Positions 10,398 to 19,084 of a DNA stretch of 64,000 nt are shown here, piece by piece; the stretch's first letter is position 1; each line of letters begins with the position of its first letter. Source of the stretch: Bacillota bacterium (GTDB lineage: Bacteria; Bacillota; Clostridia; Caldicoprobacterales; DTU083). The translations under genes were made by a program, and so were the position numbers. The notes under the pieces were generated by a model. It was not told the DNA's origin and made no database searches. It saw only the letters and a list, made by a program, of their open reading frames with translations. The DNA lies in the NCBI GenBank assembly GCA_029549985.1, contig JAKPIB010000046.1, positions 1-64,000 of the forward strand. The letters run 5' to 3'.

Positions 10398-11651
10398 ATG
10401 TATGCCGATGCCGAGATATATGCTGCCCTGAAAGAGTCAGTCAAGGGGCAAAAGCTTAGAAAAGTCCTCCTGCTGCCACCCGATCTGACCCGGTTGCATT
10501 CCTACGCGGGCAGGATAACTGGCATGTACTATAACCTGCTCAAGGGCACATGCCAGGTCGATATAATGCCTGCACTCGGCACCCATGACCCGATGAGCCG
10601 AGAGGAGTGCCTGGAGATGTTCGGACCTGAAGTCCCTTACGAGGCCATTGTTGCGCACAATTGGAGGACTGATGTGATAAGAGTCGGAGAGGTGCCTGAA
10701 GATTTTGTCAGAGAAGTCTCTGATGGTGTGCTGGATTATTCCATTGATGTCCTGATCAATAAAAGGCTGCTGGACCCTTCCTATGATCTCATCATTTCTA
10801 TCGGCCAGGTCGTTCCCCATGAGGTAGCGGGCATGGCCAATTACACCAAGAATATACTGATTGGGTGCGGCGGCAAGGATATGATCGATAAGTCCCATTT
10901 TCTCGGCGCTGTATATGGTATGGAAAGGATCATGGGCCGTGACCATTCTCCTGTCAGGAAAGTATTCGACTATGCAGAAGAGCATTTCCTGAAAAGCATT
11001 CCGCTTACATATGTCATGACCGTGACCACCCTGTCGGGTGATACGGTAAATGTCGAAGGGCTCTTCATCGGCCGCGACCGCAGGTTATTTGAAGAGGCCG
11101 TGGCTTTGTGCCGGAAGAAGAGCCTTAACTTGCTTGACGAGCCGCTTAAAAAGGTCATCGTCTACCTGGACGAAAGAGAATTCAGGAGCACCTGGCTCGG
11201 CAATAAGGCCATTTACCGGACCCGTATGGCTATTGCCGATGGGGGCGAGCTAGTCATCATAGGGCCTGGCATCAGGAAATTCGGAGAGGATGAGGGGATC
11301 GACAGCCTGGTTCGCAGATACGGATATAAAGGCAGGGCAGAAATACTCAGCTTGTACAGATCGAATGCCGATCTGCAGGCCAATCTCTCGGTAGCAGCCC
11401 ACCTGATCCATGGGTCCTCGGATGGCAGATTCAGTATCACATATGCTGCAGGGCAGCTCTCAAAAAACGAAGTCGAGGGCGTAGGCTATAAATATATGGA
11501 GTTTTACGACGCTCTGGCGCTGTACAGGCCTGATAGGCTGAAAGCCGGTTTCAATACCCTTCCTAATGGTGAGGAGGTATACTACATCAGCAACCCTGCT
11601 GTAGGACTCTGGGCGGCGAAAAGTAGTTTTCAGGGGAGAGGACATGAGTGA
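10398..11651 (+). CDS. LarA-family nickel-pincer racemase/epimerase, possibly D-mannonate/D-gluconate 2-epimerase
   Basis: A 417-residue member of the LarA (DUF2088) family of 2-hydroxyacid racemases and epimerases that use the nickel-pincer nucleotide cofactor. PPDLTRLHSYAG holds the Asp29-Thr31-Arg32 motif and LGTHDPM holds His63. Then His141, Lys151 and His167 follow with the same +10 and +26 spacing as His174, Lys184 and His200 of Lactobacillus plantarum LarA, where Lys binds the pincer and the histidines bind nickel or act in catalysis. The substrate cannot be read from sequence. Neighbouring mannonate- and gluconate-related genes suggest epimerisation at C2 of D-mannonate. The start is an ATG after AGAGGTG (10386-10391); a GTG at 10389 overlaps that site. 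No larB, larC or larE is in the window. Confidence 0.8.
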   Translation: MYADAEIYAALKESVKGQKLRKVLLLPPDLTRLHSYAGRITGMYYNLLKGTCQVDIMPALGTHDPMSREECLEMFGPEVPYEAIVAHNWRTDVIRVGEVPEDFVREVSDGVLDYSIDVLINKRLLDPSYDLIISIGQVVPHEVAGMANYTKNILIGCGGKDMIDKSHFLGAVYGMERIMGRDHSPVRKVFDYAEEHFLKSIPLTYVMTVTTLSGDTVNVEGLFIGRDRRLFEEAVALCRKKSLNLLDEPLKKVIVYLDEREFRSTWLGNKAIYRTRMAIADGGELVIIGPGIRKFGEDEGIDSLVRRYGYKGRAEILSLYRSNADLQANLSVAAHLIHGSSDGRFSITYAAGQLSKNEVEGVGYKYMEFYDALALYRPDRLKAGFNTLPNGEEVYYISNPAVGLWAAKSSFQGRGHE

Positions 11652-13078
11652 AGGCTTTTATACATGACGATTTCATGCTGAGTACTGACACGGCGAAACG
11701 GCTTTATCAAATGCATGCAGTGAATATGCCGATATTCGACTATCATTGTCACTTAAGCCCCAGGGATATTCTCGAGGACAAAAGCTTCAGCGATATGACC
11801 GAGATCTGGCTTGGGAGCGATCACTACAAATGGCGGCTAATGAGGGCCAATGGGGTAGAGGAGCGATATATCACAGGAGATGCGGATCCCTATGATAAAT
11901 TTTTAAAATGGGCTGAGACCTTGCCCAAGGCGCTGGGCAACCCCCTTTACCATTGGACTCACCTGGAGCTCAAGCGCTATTTCGGGGTGGATGAGCTACT
12001 ATCACCCAGGACAGCACCGGAGATTTGGAAGGCATGTAATGAAATGCTTGCCCGAGAGGATTTTTCGGCCCGTTCTCTGATCAAGAGGTCCAATGTCAGG
12101 GTCCTTTGCACCACTGATGACCCTGTTGATGATCTGAGCTGCCACATCGAGCTTGATAAAGCAGGAGATTTCCAGGTTAAGGTGCTGCCAACATTCCGAC
12201 CCGATGCCGCTTTCAACCTTGCAAGCAAAGGCTTTACCGCTTATATTTCACGCCTGTCTGAAGCATCCGGCATCAGCATCTCATCATTCGATGAGCTGGT
12301 TGAAGCATTGCGGGTACGGGCGCTGTTCTTTAAGTCGGCAGGATGCAGGATCTCGGACATCTCCTTCGGAAGCTTCAACTTTTCAGAGGGCTCTGTATCA
12401 GATGCGGATAATGCTTTTAGAAAGGCACTGGCGGGCGATAGCATCTCCCAGGCCGATATCGACGCATACAGGACCTGGCTCATGGTAGCTTTAGGCAGTA
12501 TATACAGCAGCCTTGAATTTGTGATGCAGGTCCACATGGGAGTGATCCGCAACACCAATGAAAGGATGTTTGATCTGGTAGGACCTGATACAGGCTTTGA
12601 CGCCATCGGAAACGGCATATCAGCAAATGACCTTGCCAGGCTTCTGAATGCCATGTGCAAAAACGGAGGGCTGCCAAAAATGATCCTGTACTGCCTGAAT
12701 GACCAGGATAATGCCAAAATAGCATCCATCATAGGATGCTTTCAAGGCGGGGGCATACCGGGCAAGCTCCAGCTGGGAGCAGCCTGGTGGTTCAATGACC
12801 ACAAGGACGGCATGCTCAATCAGCTCAGGACTCTGGGGAATCTGGGGCTTTTGGGTAACTTTGTGGGGATGCTCACGGATTCACGCAGCTTCCTCTCTTA
12901 TCCCAGACATGAATATTTCAGAAGAGTATTATGCGACCTGATCGGCGAATGGGCAGAGCGAGGCGAGGTACCCCAGGACGGAGACCTGCTCGGTCAGATG
13001 GTAGAGGATATATGCTACAATAATGCTGTACGGTATTTTAGCATGAACGATAAGGAGGTTTCCTTGAATGAAGCTTAA
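11648..13078 (+). CDS. uxaC: Uronate isomerase (glucuronate/galacturonate isomerase)
   Basis: Interconverts D-glucuronate and D-fructuronate (or galacturonate and tagaturonate) in the cytoplasm. It belongs to the amidohydrolase superfamily. The N-terminal metal motif FDYHCHLSP is near residue 32, the segment RVLCTTDDPVDDL follows, and HKDGMLNQL near the C terminus is the conserved Asp region. The length of 476 residues is normal. The GTG start overlaps the stop codon of the LarA-type gene (GTGA), a sign of translational coupling and of a shared pathway. Confidence 0.95.
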   Translation: MKAFIHDDFMLSTDTAKRLYQMHAVNMPIFDYHCHLSPRDILEDKSFSDMTEIWLGSDHYKWRLMRANGVEERYITGDADPYDKFLKWAETLPKALGNPLYHWTHLELKRYFGVDELLSPRTAPEIWKACNEMLAREDFSARSLIKRSNVRVLCTTDDPVDDLSCHIELDKAGDFQVKVLPTFRPDAAFNLASKGFTAYISRLSEASGISISSFDELVEALRVRALFFKSAGCRISDISFGSFNFSEGSVSDADNAFRKALAGDSISQADIDAYRTWLMVALGSIYSSLEFVMQVHMGVIRNTNERMFDLVGPDTGFDAIGNGISANDLARLLNAMCKNGGLPKMILYCLNDQDNAKIASIIGCFQGGGIPGKLQLGAAWWFNDHKDGMLNQLRTLGNLGLLGNFVGMLTDSRSFLSYPRHEYFRRVLCDLIGEWAERGEVPQDGDLLGQMVEDICYNNAVRYFSMNDKEVSLNEA

Positions 13079-14141
13079 AAAGGATTACACCTATGCGCTG
13101 TTGGCACCCACCAGCATGGGGGTGCGCATCACTCCTTGCCAGAGGCAGCCTGTGCATACAAGCGATACCTTTTATATGCACGCCACAAGCGCGGAAACGA
13201 ATGTCTTGAGTATATCCGCTTCTCTTGGATTTCCATGCAAGGTATTGACGACATTTGTCAAGGACAGCCCCATAGCGGCTTTTATCAAAAGCGATCTTAG
13301 GAGCAGAAACATAGCCTATGAGGGTAGGGATGTACCCCAGGGAGGTCCATGGGGTTACAGGCATCAGTTCAATATTGCCGACAGTGGCTTTGGCGCCCGT
13401 GGGCCAATAGTACATAATGACCGGGCGGGAGAAGTGGGGCGCACCTTGAATGCCGGGGATTTCGACCTTGACAGGATCTTTGGCAAGGAAGGTGTCGGTG
13501 TCGTGCACATATCAGGCCTGATTGCAGCCTTGTCACCGGAGACGAGCAGGTCCTGCCTTGAGATCGCAAGGACGGCGAAAAAATACGGCAGCAAAATATC
13601 CTTTGACCTGAATTACCGGGCATCCTTCTGGAAAGGCCGGGAGCATGAGCTGAAGGCTGCATTTACCGAAATTGCCGGCCTGGCTGATATCCTGGTCGGC
13701 AACGAAGAGGATTTCCAGCTTTGCCTTGGCATCCCGGGGCCTGAGGTGGGCGGCCGCGGCCTGTTGATGAAAATAGACGGCTTTAAAGAAATGATCGAGC
13801 GGACTAGAAAACTCTTCCCAAATGCTTCTGTTTTCGCTACGACCCTCAGGGAGGTTATAGATGCTAATCGCCACCTATGGGGTGCCATCATGAGGGAAGG
13901 GGACAATTGGTATATTGTTGAGCCCAGGGAAATTTCGGTCCTGGACCGAATCGGAGGCGGCGATGCCTTTGTGGGCGGCTTGTTATACGGTATACTGAAG
14001 GACTGGGAACCGGAGAAATGGATACAGTTTGGTTGGGCTTCCAGTGCATTGGTTACCACATTGCTGACCGATTATGCGCTTCCTGTCGACGAAGACCAGG
14101 TATGGAGCATTTGGGAGGGCAATGCCCGGGTCAAACGATGA
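13068..14141 (+). CDS. PfkB-family sugar kinase, possible gluconate kinase
   Basis: A ribokinase-fold kinase of 357 residues. The C-terminal signature DRIGGGDAFVGGLLYG contains the catalytic aspartate, and ISFDLNYRASFW resembles the KdgK (2-keto-3-deoxygluconate kinase) group. The N-terminal signature is divergent: ATSAETNVLSISASLG replaces the usual glycine pair. An annotation pipeline would probably call it KDG kinase. However, no enzyme that makes or uses KDG is present here, and gnd is in the same operon, so phosphorylation of gluconate at O6 is at least as plausible. The start overlaps uxaC by 11 bases, after GGAGG at 13054-13058. Confidence 0.8.
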   Translation: MKLKKDYTYALLAPTSMGVRITPCQRQPVHTSDTFYMHATSAETNVLSISASLGFPCKVLTTFVKDSPIAAFIKSDLRSRNIAYEGRDVPQGGPWGYRHQFNIADSGFGARGPIVHNDRAGEVGRTLNAGDFDLDRIFGKEGVGVVHISGLIAALSPETSRSCLEIARTAKKYGSKISFDLNYRASFWKGREHELKAAFTEIAGLADILVGNEEDFQLCLGIPGPEVGGRGLLMKIDGFKEMIERTRKLFPNASVFATTLREVIDANRHLWGAIMREGDNWYIVEPREISVLDRIGGGDAFVGGLLYGILKDWEPEKWIQFGWASSALVTTLLTDYALPVDEDQVWSIWEGNARVKR

Positions 14142-14148
14142 TCGCATC

Positions 14149-14186
14149 AAAAAGACGGGATGCCGGCTATATGCTCAGGCATCCCG
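14149..14186 (-). terminator. Terminator of lplA, possibly bidirectional
   Basis: A perfect 9-bp stem, CGGGATGCC (14156-14164) with GGCATCCCG (14178-14186). Read on the minus strand it is followed by TCTTTTT (14155-14149), so it ends lplA transcription. It may also slow transcription from the uronate operon, although the plus-strand side has no T run. Confidence 0.75.
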
Positions 14187-14201
14187 ATCAACTAAAGATC
14201 A

Positions 14202-15203
14202 TCAATAGAACATGCATTGGATGAAATCGTCTATGGTGAAACCTGCCAGGTAGCTCTCAAAGTCAATAGACTCAAGCAGGCTTCTCACAGCCTCTTCCTT
14301 GTATAAAGTCCCGATAAGCCTGGACTCCAGCTCGGAGATCTCCTTTTTGCCGAAAAAGTCGCCCAGGATCCTGATCTGGCTTATGGTGCTCACCTTGTCA
14401 CGCTTTACGTTGAACCTTAAGTCCAGCTTACCTCCTGTGAAACGTCTTTTTTTCTCCACGTTGAATGCTGGTGATTCGCCGTAGTTCCACTCCCATGTGG
14501 CGTATTTCCTTTCAACGAGCTCGTTTATTGCCGTTATATCCTTCTCTGACAGGATATATTCCTTTTTCTTGTAATCCTCGTCATTCAAAATGAACTTCAG
14601 CAAAGCGTCCTTGAAATCCTCCAACGATATGCTATCCTTAAGATACGGCAGAATATTGGTGACCCTGCTTCTGACCGATTTGACTCCCTTGGATTCTATT
14701 TTGTCATGGCTCACATTGAGAGCTTCCTGCACTCTGGCCAAATCGGAATTGAAGAGTATGGTGCCATGGTGGAGCAGCCTGTCCTTGAAATAATACTGGG
14801 CGTTGCCTGAAAATTTCCTGCCGTCTATGGTGATATCGTTCCGTCCTGTAAACTGTGCATCCACGCCTAAGGACCTTAGCAGGCTGACTACAGGTTCGGT
14901 GAACTTCCTGAAATTTTCAGCCACATCACCCTTGTTCCTGACGATGAAGGTGAAGTTCAGATTTCCCAGGTCATGATATACTGCCCCTCCGCCTGATAGA
15001 CGCCTGACTACATGTATATTGTTGTCTTTTATGAAATTTATGTTTATCTCCTCGATGGTGTTCTGGTTTCTTCCGATGATGACAGAAGGCTCGTTTTGCC
15101 ATAGGATTACATAGTCAAAATCCGGGTCCATTTGCTTTATGACATACTCTTCCAAAGCGAGATTGAAACGGGGATCCTTGCAGTTGTTCCTGATGCTGAT
15201 CAT
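14202..15203 (-). CDS. lplA: Lipoate-protein ligase A
   Basis: Attaches lipoate (via lipoyl-AMP) to lipoyl domains such as GcvH or E2 subunits. The motif VVRRLSGGGAVYHDLGNLNFTF and the lysine in GRKFSGNAQY are those of LplA. A C-terminal accessory domain with GKLDLRFNVK is present, so this is the long form. The frame is open to 15239, but that codon lies in the -10 box of the promoter at 15238-15266. AGGAGG at 15211-15216 (minus strand) selects the ATG at 15203, giving MISIRNN. Confidence 0.92.
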   Translation of the reverse strand: MISIRNNCKDPRFNLALEEYVIKQMDPDFDYVILWQNEPSVIIGRNQNTIEEININFIKDNNIHVVRRLSGGGAVYHDLGNLNFTFIVRNKGDVAENFRKFTEPVVSLLRSLGVDAQFTGRNDITIDGRKFSGNAQYYFKDRLLHHGTILFNSDLARVQEALNVSHDKIESKGVKSVRSRVTNILPYLKDSISLEDFKDALLKFILNDEDYKKKEYILSEKDITAINELVERKYATWEWNYGESPAFNVEKKRRFTGGKLDLRFNVKRDKVSTISQIRILGDFFGKKEISELESRLIGTLYKEEAVRSLLESIDFESYLAGFTIDDFIQCMFY

Positions 15204-15237
15204 ATAGTGCCTCCTGTATGATGGCTCTTTAGATTTC

Positions 15238-15266
15238 AATTTATATATTAAACCTGGTCATGTCAA
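15238..15266 (-). promoter_or_regulatory. Promoter of lplA
   Basis: On the minus strand, TTGACA (15266-15261), a 17-bp spacer and TAAATT (15243-15238). The -35 is a perfect consensus and the -10 matches four of six bases. The expected start of transcription near 15231 leaves about 28 bases of leader before the ATG at 15203. Confidence 0.7.
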
Positions 15267-15346
15267 GCCAAACAATATGATTCTTGGCATCCTTGTATCC
15301 ATGCTTACCGGATATCATATCAAAACAAAGCTTATATTCTCATTTG

Positions 15347-16585
15347 TCAGCTATGTTTTTTTATGAGGACGATGGCCAGATCGTTCACATTTGTGCCCGT
15401 AGGCCCGGTGATGATCAGTCCGTTGCATGCTCTCAGCGCGTTGTAGGAATCATTGTTATCAAGCACCCTGGATATATCGATGCCCATTTGGTCCAGTAAA
15501 GGCTTTGTATTGCCGTCAACAAAACCACCTGCCGCATCGGTGGGCCCGTCTGTTCCATCAGAGCCGAATGAAAAAACCGCAGTGTTGTCGAGTCCTGATA
15601 TACCTATTGCTGCGGCCAGGGCCAGCTCCTGGTTCCGGCCTCCCAAGCCGTTACCTTTTAAATGTACTACTGTTTCACCGCCTGCAATAAAGGCGAGGGA
15701 CCTGCGGCTGCCGGCATGAAAACGGGCTATCGAGGCTAAAAAGCTCCCTGCTTCCCGTGCTTCACAGCTAAGGCTGGTGGTCAGTACTATCGGTTCATAG
15801 CCCAGGACTCTGCAAGTTTCCTCGGCAGCTGAGCATAGCTGGGTGACACTTCCTGTTACCATGGTGGTAACATTGTCTATGGCAGCGGGTGTTTCGGTTT
15901 TAAGCGCCTTTTCTGCCTCAGGAGATATTTTTATACTGTATTTGTCTATCATCGCGAGCGCCTCTTCACAGGTAGACTTATCCGGATAGGCAGGGCCGGA
16001 AGCGATCATGTCCAGGGGATCGCCGATAATATCAGACAAAACCACGGAATATATATGGGCGGGCAGGCACAGGTTTGCAAACCTGCCGCCTTTGACAGCT
16101 GACAAGCGCTTGCGTATCGTGTTTATCTCAACGATATTGGCACCGCTGCCCAAAAGCTGTCCGGTGATATCTTCCAGCTCTGCTTTTGTGATCAGGGGCT
16201 TCTCAAAAAGGGCTGAACCCCCTCCTGAGATGAGAAACAAGACCCTGTCTGAAGGAGAAAGCCCTGATACGAGCCTGAGCGCCTGCTCTGTTGCATGGAA
16301 TGAGTTTTCGTCCGGCACCGGGTGCCCTGCTTCATAGATCTCGATATTAGGCAGACCGCCTTTTGAATGACCGTACTTAGTGATGACTACGCCGCTCTCT
16401 ATCCTGTCGCCCAGAAGATCAGAGGCGGCTTTGGCCATGGACCAGGCAGCCTTGCCTATGGCTACGAGCCGCACCCTTCCGCCTGACAAGTCCAGGGATT
16501 GCAGCGCGTTTTGGACTGCGGTCCCGGGCAGAGCAGCCTTTACAGCAGCATCGACTATTTTATCAGCATCGTCTCTTAGACCCAA
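15347..16585 (-). CDS. Glycerate 2-kinase (GckA/TtuD type, MOFRL domain)
   Basis: Phosphorylates glycerate at C2. The N-terminal DUF4147 domain contains VRLVAIGKAAWSMA and the phosphate-binding LFLISGGGSALFEKP. The C-terminal MOFRL domain contains LGGRNQELALAAA and FGSDGTDGPTDAAGG. Older annotation calls such proteins hydroxypyruvate reductase, which is usually wrong. A TTG at 16585 is the likely start, after GGAAGGAG; the in-frame TTG at 16615 would lie at the transcription start of a promoter with TATAAT at 16622-16617. About 410 residues. It stands alone between lplA and a divergent SGNH gene. Confidence 0.9.
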   Translation of the reverse strand: MGLRDDADKIVDAAVKAALPGTAVQNALQSLDLSGGRVRLVAIGKAAWSMAKAASDLLGDRIESGVVITKYGHSKGGLPNIEIYEAGHPVPDENSFHATEQALRLVSGLSPSDRVLFLISGGGSALFEKPLITKAELEDITGQLLGSGANIVEINTIRKRLSAVKGGRFANLCLPAHIYSVVLSDIIGDPLDMIASGPAYPDKSTCEEALAMIDKYSIKISPEAEKALKTETPAAIDNVTTMVTGSVTQLCSAAEETCRVLGYEPIVLTTSLSCEAREAGSFLASIARFHAGSRRSLAFIAGGETVVHLKGNGLGGRNQELALAAAIGISGLDNTAVFSFGSDGTDGPTDAAGGFVDGNTKPLLDQMGIDISRVLDNNDSYNALRACNGLIITGPTGTNVNDLAIVLIKKHS

Positions 16586-16616
16586 GTCATATGGCTCCTT
16601 CCTGAATACTGGCAAT

Positions 16617-16645
16617 ATTATACCATATGTTTTTGCTTATGTTAC
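16617..16645 (-). promoter_or_regulatory. Promoter of the glycerate kinase gene
   Basis: On the minus strand, GTAACA (16645-16640), a 17-bp spacer and a perfect TATAAT (16622-16617). The -35 matches four of six bases. It lies just upstream of the TTG start at 16585. Confidence 0.55.
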
Positions 16646-16707
16646 ATGCAGGAATCCCTGAACCGGGATAGAACATTTCTATAAGTACAGGCTGGTGATC
16701 AGCCGGA

Positions 16708-18429
16708 ATGGAACATAGGGGGCTGAAGTATATGAAAAACAGAGAGATGCTGCGAAAAGAGCGGAGCTTTTTTTATGTCATGCATCAGGATGTCATCGAA
16801 GCAACGCCGAGAACGTTGGGAAGGCCATCGCAGGAAATATACCTTGCTGGGGACAGGCTCAAGTACAAAGCGATGCTGACCGGTGGGGTTGCTGATGGGG
16901 AAATATTGAAGCTGCTGGAGACATGTGAAGGGATGCTAAAGCTGGTTCACAGCATAGGGGTGGCTGTGGAGTCGGATACGGACAGGGAAGGCATAGTGCA
17001 TTTCGTATATCAGAACTGGGGCAAACAAGACATATATAATTCCGGGACCTGTATCAGGATACCATGCCCCAAGGACGGGACAGAAGTAAATATCACTTTT
17101 GAAGATCAGCTCTGGTCACCTGACGATGATGTACCCGGTAAAATCGCTTTTGAGTTTGACCGCCCGGGCGAAATAGCGAAAGCAACCGTCAAGTTTTACC
17201 TTAATGATGGTTATGAGGTACCAGAACCGGTGAACGAACCGCCTGTTGACTTTGCGTCAGACGAGTACAAGCACCTGATAGCCAGGTCGCTGATGAGCAT
17301 GGGAAACAATAAAAGGCTGAAGGCGGCTATAGATAAGGCGAAAAGGGGTGAAGATGTCACTATAGCATATATAGGCGGATCCATAACCCAGGGTGCTTGT
17401 GCCAAGCCGATCAACACCGGATGCTATGCTTACAGGTCTTATCTGCTGTTTAAAAGGATGTTTGGACCCGACGGGGGTAGAAACATACACTTCATCAAAG
17501 CCGGTGTGGGCGGGACCCCTTCTGAGCTTGGCGTGGTACGTTATGACCGGGATATTTTGCGAGACGGAGCAGTGAAGCCTGACATCGTCATTATTGAGTT
17601 TGGCGTAAATGACAACGATGATGAGACTAAAGGCGCCTGTTATGAAAGCCTGTGCCTGAAAGCCCTGTCAGCTGACAACAAGCCGGCAGTCATACTGCTG
17701 TTCAGCGTATTCTATAACGACTGGAACCTGCAGGACAGGCTGGCCCCAGTCGGGTGGCACTATTGTCTGCCTATGGTCAGCATAAAGGATGCGGTAGTCG
17801 ACCAATTCCGCCTGACTAAATCAGAGGGCAACATAATCTCCAAGCGCCAGTATTTCTATGATATATATCACCCGACCAATGACGGTCATACCCTGATGGC
17901 AGACTGTCTGGCCTATCTCTTTGCGATGGCTGACAAAGCCGAAATGGCCGAAAAGGATATAAGCCTGGATGTGCCACCCGTTATAGGCAATGACTTTAAG
18001 GATATCAGGCTGCTCGACAGGATAACCAACACCGATGCCGCCATAGTAGATATGGGCGGGTTTTCGGAAAAGGATACCGAGCTTCAGTTGGTTGAAATGG
18101 ATGCAGACCTCCATGGCACTCCACAGTTTCCAAACAACTGGATGCATACATCAAATACCGGAAACGAAAGTTTCAGGATGTCGATAGAAAGCAGGAGCCT
18201 GATCCTGGTCTTCAAGGATTCGGGCAGCCCTGAGTTCGGCAAGGCAGATATTTTTGTGGATGGCTGCCATGTGAGAACGGCAGACCCCCACATAATCAAC
18301 TGGACCCACTGCAACGCCATATTATTGTACAGGGAACAGGCCTTAAGGGAGCACACGGTCGAGATCCGGATGGCACAGGGGGATGAAGGCAAATGCTTTA
18401 CTATCCTGGGGTTTGGCTATTCGGTTTGA
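16708..18429 (+). CDS. Two-domain SGNH/GDSL hydrolase, probable carbohydrate esterase
   Basis: A 573-residue protein without a signal peptide. An N-terminal beta-rich domain of about 200 residues precedes an SGNH hydrolase domain with block I GGSITQGA (nucleophilic Ser), the glycine block AGVGGTPSELG, block III FGVNDNDDE, and block V YHPTNDGH (catalytic Asp/His). A further beta-rich C-terminal domain follows. This layout is found among cytoplasmic acetyl-sugar esterases of plant-polysaccharide degraders, so deacetylation of imported xylan fragments is a reasonable guess given the GH67 and uronate genes, but the substrate is not proven. An ATG at 16732 is an alternative start. The 3' end overlaps the convergent phospholipase-like gene by 29 bases. 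Confidence 0.78.
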   Translation: MEHRGLKYMKNREMLRKERSFFYVMHQDVIEATPRTLGRPSQEIYLAGDRLKYKAMLTGGVADGEILKLLETCEGMLKLVHSIGVAVESDTDREGIVHFVYQNWGKQDIYNSGTCIRIPCPKDGTEVNITFEDQLWSPDDDVPGKIAFEFDRPGEIAKATVKFYLNDGYEVPEPVNEPPVDFASDEYKHLIARSLMSMGNNKRLKAAIDKAKRGEDVTIAYIGGSITQGACAKPINTGCYAYRSYLLFKRMFGPDGGRNIHFIKAGVGGTPSELGVVRYDRDILRDGAVKPDIVIIEFGVNDNDDETKGACYESLCLKALSADNKPAVILLFSVFYNDWNLQDRLAPVGWHYCLPMVSIKDAVVDQFRLTKSEGNIISKRQYFYDIYHPTNDGHTLMADCLAYLFAMADKAEMAEKDISLDVPPVIGNDFKDIRLLDRITNTDAAIVDMGGFSEKDTELQLVEMDADLHGTPQFPNNWMHTSNTGNESFRMSIESRSLILVFKDSGSPEFGKADIFVDGCHVRTADPHIINWTHCNAILLYREQALREHTVEIRMAQGDEGKCFTILGFGYSV

Positions 18430-19084
18430 ATATGGTATTGTAGAACATCACCATAGCTCCTGCCGTTGTTTTTTTGGCCAGTGGCAGGGAGCATTTCGTT
18501 ATCTGATAGAAGCGCTTGTCTTCATCGGCTATACCCTTGAATCGTTTATGCACCTTCAGCGCAATCCTTGCGTTGAACCTGATAAACTCCCTGACTGTAT
18601 CCAACAGGTAGGCTCCTTCCCGGACCTGAAAGTCACTTATATGCTGGTAGGTACGCTTTACATAGTTTTCGTACTGGCGGTGGTTGTCCATCAGGCGGAT
18701 GTTGGCATGCTGGGGGATGGTCATGTCATGGATTATATGCAATACCGCCCCGAAATAAAAGAGGGCTTTGTCAAAGCTGCCCATGCCCAGCTCCAAAGCG
18801 CTTTTCCTCCCAAAGAGTCCCTTCCTTTTGTATGGGTTGTAGAAATGGTTGGTGCTTTTAAAATCCAGGTCCGCCCATACCGCCCCTTTATTGATCTGGG
18901 AAATATAGCTGCTGAAGAAATTATACTCCTTTATATATCCATCGTTTCTCAGTATTTTCAAGGCCTGTATGTTGATATACTTGTGGACCTGGCACTGGGT
19001 CTTGATGATCTGCTTTTTCAAAGGGCTTGCTATACCAAAGATTGCTTTCAGCATATAATCATAAGTGGTTTCTACCAGAGCCAT
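18401..19084 (-). CDS. Zinc-dependent phospholipase C-like protein without signal peptide
   Basis: A 227-residue protein with the zinc-ligand pattern of the bacterial phospholipase C/S1-P1 nuclease fold. CQVHKYI holds the first His, WADLD an Asp, and STNHFYNP a His. GAVLHIIHDMTIPQHANI holds two His and an Asp, and NHRQYENY a His and a Glu. Secreted members need a processed N-terminal Trp as zinc ligand. Here the N terminus (MALVETTYDY) has neither signal peptide nor that Trp, so a cytoplasmic hydrolase or a spore/mother-cell role is possible. It overlaps the convergent SGNH gene at its 3' end. Confidence 0.75.
   Translation of the reverse strand: MALVETTYDYMLKAIFGIASPLKKQIIKTQCQVHKYINIQALKILRNDGYIKEYNFFSSYISQINKGAVWADLDFKSTNHFYNPYKRKGLFGRKSALELGMGSFDKALFYFGAVLHIIHDMTIPQHANIRLMDNHRQYENYVKRTYQHISDFQVREGAYLLDTVREFIRFNARIALKVHKRFKGIADEDKRFYQITKCSLPLAKKTTAGAMVMFYNTIFKPNSQTPG

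Noticed and set aside
7019-14141. Reading the operon as a standard hexuronate pathway (uxaC, uxuB, kdgK)
   Set aside because: No mannonate dehydratase or KDPG aldolase is present, and gnd plus a LarA-type epimerase are not part of that pathway; the standard reading leaves two of five genes unexplained.
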